Shown here piece by piece: positions 26,606 to 34,021 of a stretch of DNA of 64,000 nucleotides. Both the position numbers and the translations under genes were made by a program. A model generated the notes under the pieces. That model ran no database searches. It saw only the letters and a list, made by a program, of their open reading frames with translations, and was not told the DNA's origin. Each line of letters starts with the position of its first letter. Position 1 is the first letter of the stretch. Source of the stretch: Bacteroidaceae bacterium (GTDB taxonomy: Bacteria; Bacteroidota; Bacteroidia; Bacteroidales; Muribaculaceae); NCBI GenBank assembly GCA_021768245.1, contig JAETNO010000005.1, positions 186,001 to 250,000 of the forward strand. Reading direction: 5' to 3'.

Positions 26606-27424
26606 ATGCCTAAAATCACAGTTCAAAACATTCCAATCTCGATTCTATCCGTAAACGAACGGGACTATATCTCATTAACTGATATGGCAACGGCAAAAAA
26701 CGGGGACAGTCGGGCTGCAGACATCATCAAAAATTGGATAAGAAACCGTTATACAATTGAATTTATCGGTACTTGGGAGTTGATTCACAATCCACATTTT
26801 AAAGTGGTCGAATTCGACAACTTTAAAATGCACGCCGGACTACCATCATTTGTACTGAGCGCTTCCGAATGGGTTGAACGGACAAATGCCATCGGCATAA
26901 TTGTGAAAAAGGGACGTTATGGCGGTACTTACGCCCATAAAGATATTGCATTTGAATTTGGGTCTGCAATAAGCGTACCATTTAAACTTTATCTAATCGA
27001 GGAATTTCAGCGTCTTAAAGCTGAAGAACAAAAACTGATTGGATGGACAGCTAAACGAGAACTTTCTAAAATAAATTATAAAATACACACTGATGCTGTC
27101 AAGGAAAATCTCATTCCAACAGAAGTTACGAAAACTCAAGCAAATACAATATATGCGAGCGAAGCCGATGTACTTAACGTCGCTATGTTCGGGCTAACTG
27201 CCAAGCAATGGCGGGAAGCAAATCCTGATTTGAAGGGCAATATCCGGGATTACGCAACAATAAATGAATTAATAGCCCTATCAAACATGGAAAACCTTAA
27301 TGCAGTATTTATCGAACAGGGAATAGCACAAGGAGAACGTCTGATTAAGCTCAATCAAATCGCAATACATCAGATGAATATTTTAGAAAAAGACGCTTTA
27401 AACAATCGTAAATTACTTAAATAA
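26606..27424 (+). CDS. KilA-N domain protein, phage-type
   Basis: A 272-residue protein whose first half is a KilA-N domain (YISLTDMATAKNGDSRAADI, IKNWIRNRYTIEFIGTWE, WVERTNAIGIIVKKGRYGGT, KDIAFEFGSAISVPFKLYL). This DNA-binding module is typical of phage and large DNA virus regulators and of scattered bacterial genes. The second half is helical with no recognised domain. The ATG at 26606 is chosen over an upstream in-frame ATG because a -7 box TAAATTTG (26563-26570) lies 35 bases before it. The gene is markedly AT-rich relative to both neighbours and sits beside a MITE-like element, which suggests horizontal acquisition. No other phage gene is adjacent. Its role is unknown. Confidence 0.8.
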   Translation: MPKITVQNIPISILSVNERDYISLTDMATAKNGDSRAADIIKNWIRNRYTIEFIGTWELIHNPHFKVVEFDNFKMHAGLPSFVLSASEWVERTNAIGIIVKKGRYGGTYAHKDIAFEFGSAISVPFKLYLIEEFQRLKAEEQKLIGWTAKRELSKINYKIHTDAVKENLIPTEVTKTQANTIYASEADVLNVAMFGLTAKQWREANPDLKGNIRDYATINELIALSNMENLNAVFIEQGIAQGERLIKLNQIAIHQMNILEKDALNNRKLLK

Positions 27425-27430
27425 CAATAT

Positions 27431-28441
27431 ATGAAACGATATCTTTATTTAGTGTTGCTGTCGGTGGTGTTTTCAACGGGGCGGGCACAGATGCTTGACG
27501 ACGGGACGGCGAATGTGGTGAATTATTGGGCCGTGGGTGACTCGGCGGTCTACGAGATGCATACTATGGACTATAAAGTGGTCGAAGGCGACACCACAGT
27601 GACAAAAGACCTTGTCGAAAGGTTCTCCCTGCAACTGACCGACACTCTCCCCAACGGGGATATGATTTTCGAATACAGCGAGCTGCAATCGCCCGACAAG
27701 GCAAAAAGGGAGGCGGAAAAACTGATTAACGAGAAATTCAAAGGGATAGGAGACATTAAAGTCCAGCTCCTGACCGACCGGCTCGGCACATTCAAGGGCA
27801 TCAACAATTGTGACAAGGTAATAGAAATCCTGAATAACAGCGGACTCCGCGACAGCCTGCGGGTGGCACTGCTCAACGAAAAAGCCATTGAGCTCCCGGA
27901 GACAGTCAACCGTGACTCGCTCGTCAACTTCGCCGTCGACATCGCATTTTCAGACAGGAGCATCAGAAAGATGCTCGGGCCGGTCATAGGACTCTTCGCT
28001 TTCAACGGGAAGAATGTGCAGCTCGGCGAGAATTTTACCGGCCTCAGCAAACAGCCTACAATCTTTGACGACCAAAGCTATGTCGACGTGAAAAGCAACA
28101 TCAGTTTCTCGTCAATGGCAGAGCGGGGAGAAGGAATGGAGAGCATGATTCTGATAAGATACGACAACCTCTTTGACAGCGACCAGCTGACCGCCATCGC
28201 ATTGAAAACCTTCGGGCGGGTAGTGACCGACAAAGAGATTGCCGACAAGGCACGGAAAGCCTACAATAATCCCGAGATGCCTTATGCGTTCATCAACGAG
28301 ACCGGCTATCAGGTTATCGATGCCGACAGCGGAACCGTGATCCTCTACAGCAACACAATGACGGCATATGTCAACAACAAATATGATGTCAGGTCTTTTT
28401 CAATCGAATATCTCACCGAGGAGGAGCTGGCTGCCGAGTAG
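27431..28441 (+). CDS. Secreted protein, function unknown
   Basis: A 336-residue protein with a signal peptide (MKRYLYLVLLSVVFSTGRAQ) and no other membrane segment, so probably periplasmic or surface-located. It begins six bases after the KilA-N gene, but base composition returns to that of the core genome. There are no recognisable domains; a segment of alternating charged and hydrophobic residues (about 85-150) is probably helical. The C-terminal half has beta-rich character (VIDADSGTVILYSNTMTAYV). I do not recognise the family. Confidence 0.7.
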   Translation: MKRYLYLVLLSVVFSTGRAQMLDDGTANVVNYWAVGDSAVYEMHTMDYKVVEGDTTVTKDLVERFSLQLTDTLPNGDMIFEYSELQSPDKAKREAEKLINEKFKGIGDIKVQLLTDRLGTFKGINNCDKVIEILNNSGLRDSLRVALLNEKAIELPETVNRDSLVNFAVDIAFSDRSIRKMLGPVIGLFAFNGKNVQLGENFTGLSKQPTIFDDQSYVDVKSNISFSSMAERGEGMESMILIRYDNLFDSDQLTAIALKTFGRVVTDKEIADKARKAYNNPEMPYAFINETGYQVIDADSGTVILYSNTMTAYVNNKYDVRSFSIEYLTEEELAAE

Positions 28442-28450
28442 GGGACAAAT

Positions 28451-28482
28451 TTTGCTTATTAGCCATTTTTTCGTTACTTTTG
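28451..28482 (+). promoter_or_regulatory. Promoter of the DUF3078-type gene
   Basis: -33 TTTG (28451-28454), a 20-base spacer and -7 TACTTTTG (28475-28482), 27 bases before the start codon. It is among the best matches to the Bacteroidetes consensus in the window. Confidence 0.72.
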
Positions 28483-28509
28483 CATTTCATAACAAGGTAA
28501 CGACCAATC

Positions 28510-29919
28510 ATGAAGAGCAGGACACTTATTGCAGGTATTTTCGCGGTAGCCGTCGCCACGTCGCAAGTGGCGGCCCAGACTGCGCCCAAACTTTTCGAGA
28601 CGCAGGAAAAGCGTCATGAAATCTACAATTTCCACGTCCTCAATCCCGACAATCCGGCCGATATGCTCAGTCTGCTCGGCGAACCGGCAATCGCCACAGA
28701 TTCCGTGGCGGCAACGCCCGTCGACAGCACGGTCATATCGGAAGAGCCACTGGCACCCTACCGCACACTCCCCTCCTACTATATGCGTCCGGCGGTGTTC
28801 GACAGCTTCATGCTCCTCGACTCCATCAAAATCCCGCGCATGGGCGACGTTAACGCCGTGAATTTCAACGATTCAATCTACGGCTGGCTCGTCACCGACT
28901 TTTTCCATGGCCGCATGATACGCCAGGCCAAGCAGTCGTTTTTCGTCAACTACCCCTACATGGTGCTCTACGACGAAGCCTCCCTGCCCGAGCCTCCCAA
29001 GAAATTCGAAAGCCACGTCGACCCGGAGACGGCCAAAATCGTAATCGCTGAGGTGGCTCCCGTCACGGCTCCCGAGAAGCAGATGGAAGCCAAGTTCGAG
29101 CGACGCCACTGGCTGCGCACCTTCAACGGCTCGCTGCAGTTCTCCCAGGCCTATGTGTCGCCCAACTGGTATCAGGGAGGCAACAACAACCTCAACATGC
29201 TTGTCAACGCGTTCTACAATGTCAAGCTCAATCCCGCCTTCCACCCCAACTTCCTCTTCGAGACCACGCTCCAGTATAAACTCGGACTCAACAACGCCCC
29301 CGACGACGAACTGCGCGACTACAACATTTCGGAAGATATCTTCCAGTTCAACCTGCTCGCGGGCTACAAGGCCTCTAAACGCTGGTACTACTCGACCAAC
29401 GTATCGTTCAAGACACAGTTTCTCAACAACTACAAGCCCAATAGCCACGAGCTTAAAGGCGCTTTCCTCTCTCCGGGCGAGCTCAACGTCGGCGTCGGTA
29501 TGACCTACAACTATGTCAACCCCAAGAAGACCTTCACCTTCGACCTCTCGCTCTCTCCCTTCTCATGGAACATGAAGACCTGCACCAACCGCCGCATGGA
29601 CGAGACCGCTTTCGGTATCGACAAGGGCCACAAGGTGGTAAACGAATACGGTTCGAGCGCGGAGGGAAAGGTGAGCTGGACAATCTGCGACAACATCAGC
29701 CTCCGCTCGCGGCTCTTCGTCTTCACCAACTATGACTATGCCTACGGCGACTGGGAAAACACGCTGTCGTTCAACATCAACCGCTTCCTGTCGACGCAAA
29801 TCTACGTCCACATGCGCTACGACACCTCCACGCCGGAGTGCGATGACCGCGACTGGCATAAGTTCCAGCTCAAGGAGATACTTTCCTTCGGTTTCGCCTA
29901 TAAGTTCTCCACGATTTAA
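28510..29919 (+). CDS. DUF3078-type outer membrane protein
   Basis: A 469-residue exported protein (signal peptide MKSRTLIAGIFAVAVATSQVAA). From about residue 200 it carries the features of the Bacteroidetes DUF3078 family: WLRTFNGSLQFSQAYVSPNW, YQGGNNNLNMLVNAFYNVKL and successive amphipathic strands to the C-terminus (FGFAYKF), consistent with an outer-membrane beta-barrel. The first 170 residues are Pro-rich and of unknown fold. Function of the family is not established. It has its own promoter and is followed 61 bases later by two small exported proteins on the same strand. Confidence 0.75.
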   Translation: MKSRTLIAGIFAVAVATSQVAAQTAPKLFETQEKRHEIYNFHVLNPDNPADMLSLLGEPAIATDSVAATPVDSTVISEEPLAPYRTLPSYYMRPAVFDSFMLLDSIKIPRMGDVNAVNFNDSIYGWLVTDFFHGRMIRQAKQSFFVNYPYMVLYDEASLPEPPKKFESHVDPETAKIVIAEVAPVTAPEKQMEAKFERRHWLRTFNGSLQFSQAYVSPNWYQGGNNNLNMLVNAFYNVKLNPAFHPNFLFETTLQYKLGLNNAPDDELRDYNISEDIFQFNLLAGYKASKRWYYSTNVSFKTQFLNNYKPNSHELKGAFLSPGELNVGVGMTYNYVNPKKTFTFDLSLSPFSWNMKTCTNRRMDETAFGIDKGHKVVNEYGSSAEGKVSWTICDNISLRSRLFVFTNYDYAYGDWENTLSFNINRFLSTQIYVHMRYDTSTPECDDRDWHKFQLKEILSFGFAYKFSTI

Positions 29920-29980
29920 CCGTTTTTCCCTACCCCTCAGCCATCATCCTATATCATAGGGACATACACAACTCTCTCCC

Positions 29981-30616
29981 ATGACAGCCGTCAGACTCCC
30001 GATATGCTCGCTATTCCTTGTCGCCGCCCTCATGCTTCATGGCGCGCCAAAGATTGTGGAGAAGAGCGCTCTCGAGGAGGTTCCCGCCACTTCGGAAATC
30101 ATCGCCGGATATGACCACCCCGATTCCGTCACCGACCGGCTCGCTTCGCTGCCGCTACACTCCGTAGAAGGATTGTGGCGCTTCGCCTCCGAAGGCTCCC
30201 TCATGGCTATAGAGCGAGTCGGCGACGCGGACATCAGCAGCACAGAGGCCGGAACGATGGTCTACCGCATGGTAATTGTAAGGGCCGCAGACCTTTCGCT
30301 GCGCCCAGGAACGGTGATGGGCTATCTGACCCCCACGGCCAAGCGCGGGGTGTATGACGCAAGAATCTATACGGGACGCCACGACAACGGAACCTCCCTC
30401 CATTCACCCAAAACCTACACGCTGACACTCAACGACTCCGACAGCCGGGTGTCGATAAGCCGCTACGGCACGTCGCTGCGTTTCAACTGGTGGAAGCTGC
30501 TGCCATATATGTACCGCCATATTTTCACCCGCAAGGAGAAGAGTCCCGGTGAGATTCAGGGCTGCCTGAGGGTCTTCCCCCCACCCTCCATCCCCGCCGA
30601 ACCACGCTATCTTTAA
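29981..30616 (+). CDS. Exported protein, function unknown
   Basis: A 211-residue protein with an N-terminal signal or anchor (MTAVRLPICSLFLVAALMLHGA). The body is beta-rich, with the segment MVYRMVIVRAADLSLRPGTV and a central Gly/Asp-rich loop. The pattern resembles lipocalin-like or small beta-sandwich proteins, but I cannot assign a family. It is followed after 25 bases by another small exported protein; the three genes 28510-31142 may form one transcript. Confidence 0.6.
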   Translation: MTAVRLPICSLFLVAALMLHGAPKIVEKSALEEVPATSEIIAGYDHPDSVTDRLASLPLHSVEGLWRFASEGSLMAIERVGDADISSTEAGTMVYRMVIVRAADLSLRPGTVMGYLTPTAKRGVYDARIYTGRHDNGTSLHSPKTYTLTLNDSDSRVSISRYGTSLRFNWWKLLPYMYRHIFTRKEKSPGEIQGCLRVFPPPSIPAEPRYL

Positions 30617-30641
30617 GCATCCTAAGAGCACTCCCAAAAGA

Positions 30642-31142
30642 ATGAAATCCGTCGCCGCCATAATCCTGACCGCCTTGTCGCTGATACTCTCGGTGACACA
30701 GACTGCCCATGCCGACAGGACACTGCGCGGGAAGCTACGGCCCGACAAGGGGATGCTGAGGGCCAATGCCGGCTCCTCAACGCAGGCCGATTTCGACACA
30801 ATCTTCTCTCCTTCCGACAGTCTGCTTGTCACAGCGGGCTACGACAAGCCCCTGAATTCGCGCACCGAGAGCCTTTTCATCACCAACCGCCTCGACCGCG
30901 AGCTGACGGAAGTCACTCTCCGGCTCTCCTACTCCGACGCCAAGGGGCGCATGCTCCACGAAGCCACGCACAAGCTGCGTGTGATAATACCCTCAGGAGC
31001 CACCAGACGCGTTGAATTTCCTTCCTGGGACCGTCAACAGACATTCTACTACCTCCACGGCAGAAAGCCGCGCACGGCCAATGTGAGCCCCTTCGATGTG
31101 GCCTGCAAGGTTGAGTCGGCAGTGGTCAGCCCGGAGCGATAA
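30642..31142 (+). CDS. Exported protein with Ig-like features, function unknown
   Basis: A 166-residue protein with signal peptide MKSVAAIILTALSLILSVTQTAHA. The segment around residues 58-130 (SLLVTAGYDKPLNSRTESLF, then LRLSYSDAKGRML and LRVIIPSGATRRVEF) has the alternation of a small Ig-like or FxLYD-like beta-sandwich domain. No catalytic motif is evident. It sits between another exported protein and a DUF4491-type membrane protein (14-base gap). Confidence 0.62.
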   Translation: MKSVAAIILTALSLILSVTQTAHADRTLRGKLRPDKGMLRANAGSSTQADFDTIFSPSDSLLVTAGYDKPLNSRTESLFITNRLDRELTEVTLRLSYSDAKGRMLHEATHKLRVIIPSGATRRVEFPSWDRQQTFYYLHGRKPRTANVSPFDVACKVESAVVSPER

Positions 31143-31156
31143 AAAAACAAATAACT

Positions 31157-31495
31157 ATGACAGAATTTCTTTCGGAATACCATCTTCTCGGCCTCGCTAT
31201 CGGGGTCTGCACTTTTCTTATAATAGGTATATTCCATCCCGTGACAATCAAGTGTGAATATTATTTCGGTACGGGGTGCTGGTGGTGCTTCCTGTTGCTC
31301 GGGCTGGGGGGAATAGCGGCCTCGGTGATGGTGGGCGATGTCTTCTGGTCGTCGCTTCTGGGGGTCTTTTCCTTCTCGTCGTTATGGACCATAGGGGAGA
31401 TTTTCGAGCAGAAGAAACGAGTGGAGAAAGGGTGGTTTCCGGCAAATCCCAAACGCAAGAGAACCATGCCTGAAAAGGACTCTCCTGTTGAATAG
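31157..31495 (+). CDS. DUF4491 family membrane protein
   Basis: A 112-residue protein with three membrane helices: LLGLAIGVCTFLIIGIFHPV, WWCFLLLGLGGIAASVMVG and FWSSLLGVFSFSSLWTIGE. They are followed by the conserved tail EIFEQKKRVEKGWFPANPKR, which is the recognisable signature of the Bacteroidetes DUF4491 family. Function is unknown. The stop codon directly abuts a large nested inverted repeat (31496-31719). Confidence 0.8.
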   Translation: MTEFLSEYHLLGLAIGVCTFLIIGIFHPVTIKCEYYFGTGCWWCFLLLGLGGIAASVMVGDVFWSSLLGVFSFSSLWTIGEIFEQKKRVEKGWFPANPKRKRTMPEKDSPVE

Positions 31496-31719
31496 GGTAC
31501 AGAAATTCAGAAATGACAGAAATAACAGATTAATTTTTATTTGGAGTAAAGGGCGAGAGGGATGGGAGGAATGGGACCAATGGGGCTGATGAGACTAATG
31601 ACAGCTAAAAGCACATAAGGGACAAAAATTTTTGTCCCTTATGTGCGTTCTGTGCTCTATAGACGATTAATTTGCTTAAAATTAATCTGTTATTTCTGTC
31701 ATTTATGAATTTCTGTACC
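31496..31719. repeat. Nested inverted-repeat element (42-bp outer arms, 36-bp inner palindrome)
   Basis: Outer arms 31496-31537 and 31678-31719 are complementary over 42 bases with one mismatch. Inside lies a gap-free 36-bp perfect palindrome (31611-31646), whose sequence belongs to the same family as the ftsZ palindrome, and a G-rich degenerate minisatellite (about 31557-31605). It fills the space between two convergent genes, starting on the base after the DUF4491 stop. No coding capacity or clear target-site duplication was seen. It may be a MITE-like unit or a composite terminator. Confidence 0.7.
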
Positions 31720-31740
31720 TCTCTCAGTCGGTGAGGGGGG

Positions 31741-32418
31741 TTAGAGGTGTCGGGCGACTTGGGTGGCGATTTGGGTCATGCCTTTCACCGTGGGATGGCC
31801 GGCCTGCTTGTCGATGTCCTTCAGCATGATTGCCTCGACTCCGTGGCGGCCACAGAGGGTGAGAATTGATTCGGTGATTTCGGGACGGAGCTCGCTGTTG
31901 ACTATAAATTTCACTTCCGTAGCGGGATAATAGTCGCCTATCAGCGTCAGCATCCTGTCGAGGGCGGGACGGAAGGTGTAATAGTCGGGATTGGCGGAGT
32001 CATACTCCCCTACCTCTACCCCGGCCCAGGAGTCGTTTGTGCCACCGAAAATCAATATCATGTCGGGCGAACCGAGGTCCTTTACCCTCGTGAGGAAGGA
32101 GCGGTCGGAGTAATCCTCGCCGTTATAGCCCCGGTTGCAGATAGTAGCGCCAGAAAAGGAGTTGTTGGTCACGAGACGCAGGCCCTTGTCGCGTATGAGC
32201 TGCTGCCACCACGTCTGCTTCACGTCGCTGACATCGGTAAGCTCGGGATTCGGGACGGTGAAATACCACACATAGTTGGTGTCGGGGCTTACAAAGCCCT
32301 GAAAGGTGGAATAGGAATCGCCGAGTATCGACACCCCGGGACGCGAATCGCGCGCCGAGACAGCCAAGGAGGCGGCTACAGCGAGGACGACAACGAAAGG
32401 AAGCAGAAACTTGCGCAT
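31741..32418 (-). CDS. SGNH/GDSL-type esterase, secreted
   Basis: A 225-residue secreted hydrolase with a signal peptide (MRKFLLPFVVVLAVAASLAV). SGNH blocks are visible: block I GVSILGDSYS with nucleophile Ser35, block II NNSFSGAT, block III IFGGTND with the oxyanion Asn, and block V with His in DKQAGHPTVKG (Asp and His separated by a few residues). Such enzymes deacetylate glycans or hydrolyse small esters. It is followed leftward by nothing on its own strand before the nested repeat, and the gene upstream (32444) is 25 bases away on the same strand, so the two may be cotranscribed. Confidence 0.85.
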   Translation of the reverse strand: MRKFLLPFVVVLAVAASLAVSARDSRPGVSILGDSYSTFQGFVSPDTNYVWYFTVPNPELTDVSDVKQTWWQQLIRDKGLRLVTNNSFSGATICNRGYNGEDYSDRSFLTRVKDLGSPDMILIFGGTNDSWAGVEVGEYDSANPDYYTFRPALDRMLTLIGDYYPATEVKFIVNSELRPEITESILTLCGRHGVEAIMLKDIDKQAGHPTVKGMTQIATQVARHL

Positions 32419-32443
32419 GGTGGCCGTAATTTTAGACAGTTTC

Positions 32444-33580
32444 TTATTTTACGATAAATTTCCTGTGGTTGCTCACGTAGATTCCGGCGGGGAGACCGGT
32501 GGCTTCGCCGAGGGAGTCGGCCACCTTGACGCCGTGGAGATTATAGACGGCACTGTCTGTGGCGGTGTCGACAATGACATCGTCGATGCCGGCCTCATAG
32601 GTCTCACGATATTCCTTTTCGGTCATGACAGTGAAGCTTGCCGGAGAGCCTGCGGGAACGCTCAGATAGGCCTTGTTGCGGGGCATATAGTCGACGTCGC
32701 TTGTCACGAAGCCGAGTTTGCCGTCGGGGAGGATGGCGGCCACGCGCATGGTTTCCCTGTCGTTGGCCACACGGTTGACGTGGCGGTACTTATGGTTGCA
32801 GAAGTAGACGCCCTTAAGGCAGTTGCCTGCTACGGGAGCGGCGGGAGCGCCACCGATGTCAAGACGGTTGGCGGAGACATCGGCCGAGGAGCACTTCATG
32901 ATGACCGGGGTTTCGGCGGGAACCACGCCGCTGACCTCGCTTATGACGGCTATGGCGCGCCCGGTGTCGATTCTCGACACATACCACGCGCTGACGCCCT
33001 GCGATGCCACGGAGAAGGGGAAACCCGCATAGAAGGATGCATAGTGAGCATCATCGGCTGCAAGGTCGGGAGCCACACCGAAATAGTTGTCGCCCTGAGC
33101 CTCGATTGGCTTCACGCGCCAGTAGCGCCACGTGCCCTTGCCCGAATCGGAGAGCATACCCTCCTCGCAGTCGCCCGCTTCGGCGTCGGCAAGATATTTG
33201 GTGAAAGAGCTGTTTGTGGCATAGAGGAGATATGTCTCCTTGAGGGAGCTGACGGCGCGCACCTTCATATAGTAGTCGATGATTTTGTGGATACCGGTGC
33301 CCTGGGCGGTGACGTCGAATTCATTAGAGCCCTGGGCGAGTCGGAAGTACATCACCGAGGCGGGGTCAGAGAGGGTTCTGTCGTGGCCGGTCCAGAGCTC
33401 GATGGCACGGAGCTCGGCTGACGAGGCCCCCATATCGATTGTACCTTTGTCGTCAAGCACATATATGTAGCGCCCGCTCATATGATTGTCCACACGGTAG
33501 TAACCGTCGGCGGGGACTTGCGCCACAGCTGTCGCAGCCGGGACCATGAGCAAGCCCAAGAGGATTCCTGATAATTTCAT
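32444..33580 (-). CDS. Secreted protein with C-terminal sorting-like tail, function unknown
   Basis: A 378-residue protein with signal peptide MKLSGILLGLLMVPAATAVAQ. The body begins VPADGYYRVDNHMSGRYIYV, a pattern seen in ricin-like or secreted Bacteroidales proteins of unknown role. The last 40 residues (SAVYNLHGVKVADS, then GLPAGIYVSNHRKFIVK) match the general form of type 9 secretion sorting domains: short strand, G, V, then L-P-x-G-I-Y-V and a basic end. A promoter lies 58 bases upstream. The downstream SGNH esterase (25 bases) may be a partner. The body fold is not recognised. Confidence 0.65.
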   Translation of the reverse strand: MKLSGILLGLLMVPAATAVAQVPADGYYRVDNHMSGRYIYVLDDKGTIDMGASSAELRAIELWTGHDRTLSDPASVMYFRLAQGSNEFDVTAQGTGIHKIIDYYMKVRAVSSLKETYLLYATNSSFTKYLADAEAGDCEEGMLSDSGKGTWRYWRVKPIEAQGDNYFGVAPDLAADDAHYASFYAGFPFSVASQGVSAWYVSRIDTGRAIAVISEVSGVVPAETPVIMKCSSADVSANRLDIGGAPAAPVAGNCLKGVYFCNHKYRHVNRVANDRETMRVAAILPDGKLGFVTSDVDYMPRNKAYLSVPAGSPASFTVMTEKEYRETYEAGIDDVIVDTATDSAVYNLHGVKVADSLGEATGLPAGIYVSNHRKFIVK

Positions 33581-33638
33581 GGATAAGTGAATATTGATAT
33601 TTTAATGTGATGGATTGGTTGATAATGATTTGAAGTTG

Positions 33639-33671
33639 CAAAGTTAACTAAAAAAAGGAGAAAAAGGACAA
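33639..33671 (-). promoter_or_regulatory. Promoter of the secreted protein gene at 32444-33580
   Basis: On the minus strand, -33 TTG (complement of 33669-33671), a 22-base spacer and -7 TAACTTTG (complement of 33639-33646), 58 bases before the start codon. It lies outside the large palindrome at 33712-33876, so that palindrome is not the promoter itself. Confidence 0.6.
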
Positions 33672-33711
33672 TTAAAATGTTAAAATAATAAGGGCACGGA
33701 ATGGATGCAAA

Positions 33712-33876
33712 CAAGCGATGGCCGACCCCACATATTCAGGACGTTCCGGGGATGGGTAAGCAGCTCACCTTGGCTCGGCAGGGCCTCACGGCCTCACCGG
33801 CAGGGAACAGGAGCTACTGTTGGAATTATTCAACTATAGTGAAACGTCCTGAATATGTAGGGTCGGCCATCGCTTG
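33712..33876. repeat. Long palindrome with 34-bp arms downstream of ompA
   Basis: Arms 33712-33745 and 33843-33876 are complementary over 34 bases with a single mismatch and enclose 97 bases. The inside contains tandem GGCCTCAC copies but no -7 box in either orientation and no gene. It lies 3' of ompA (minus strand) and 5' of the next minus-strand gene's promoter. Confidence 0.7.
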
Positions 33877-33880
33877 GAAA

Positions 33881-33971
33881 CTGACGGGAAAGTCAGAAAA
33901 CATTCAGACAGTCTCCTGTCAGAGCCGATTTTATCGGACAGCTCCGGATCTTCAGCGAAGCTCCGGAGCTG
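33881..33971 (-). other. Run of four short hairpins in the ompA 3' region
   Basis: Complementary pairs follow one another: 33881-33885/33892-33896, 33907-33911/33916-33920, 33925-33928/33934-33937, and 33939-33947/33963-33971 (CAGCTCCGG with CCGGAGCTG, with a further inner pairing). Read in the direction of ompA transcription they come before the long palindrome. Together the 441 bases between 33581 and 34021 hold no gene but are densely structured. The hairpin at 33881-33896 is not followed by a T run in the leftward direction. Confidence 0.5.
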
Positions 33972-34021
33972 CCGTAGGGGAGCATGTCAGGGTCAGGCCC
34001 CGACACGCTTTAAGGAATGAA

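Noticed and set aside
31496..31719. Nested inverted repeat as an insertion sequence
   Set aside because: There is no transposase or other open frame inside, and no clear target duplication at its ends.
32411..33421. Long plus-strand open frame opposite the secreted protein gene
   Set aside because: The minus-strand gene has a signal peptide, a sorting-like tail and a promoter; the plus-strand frame has none.
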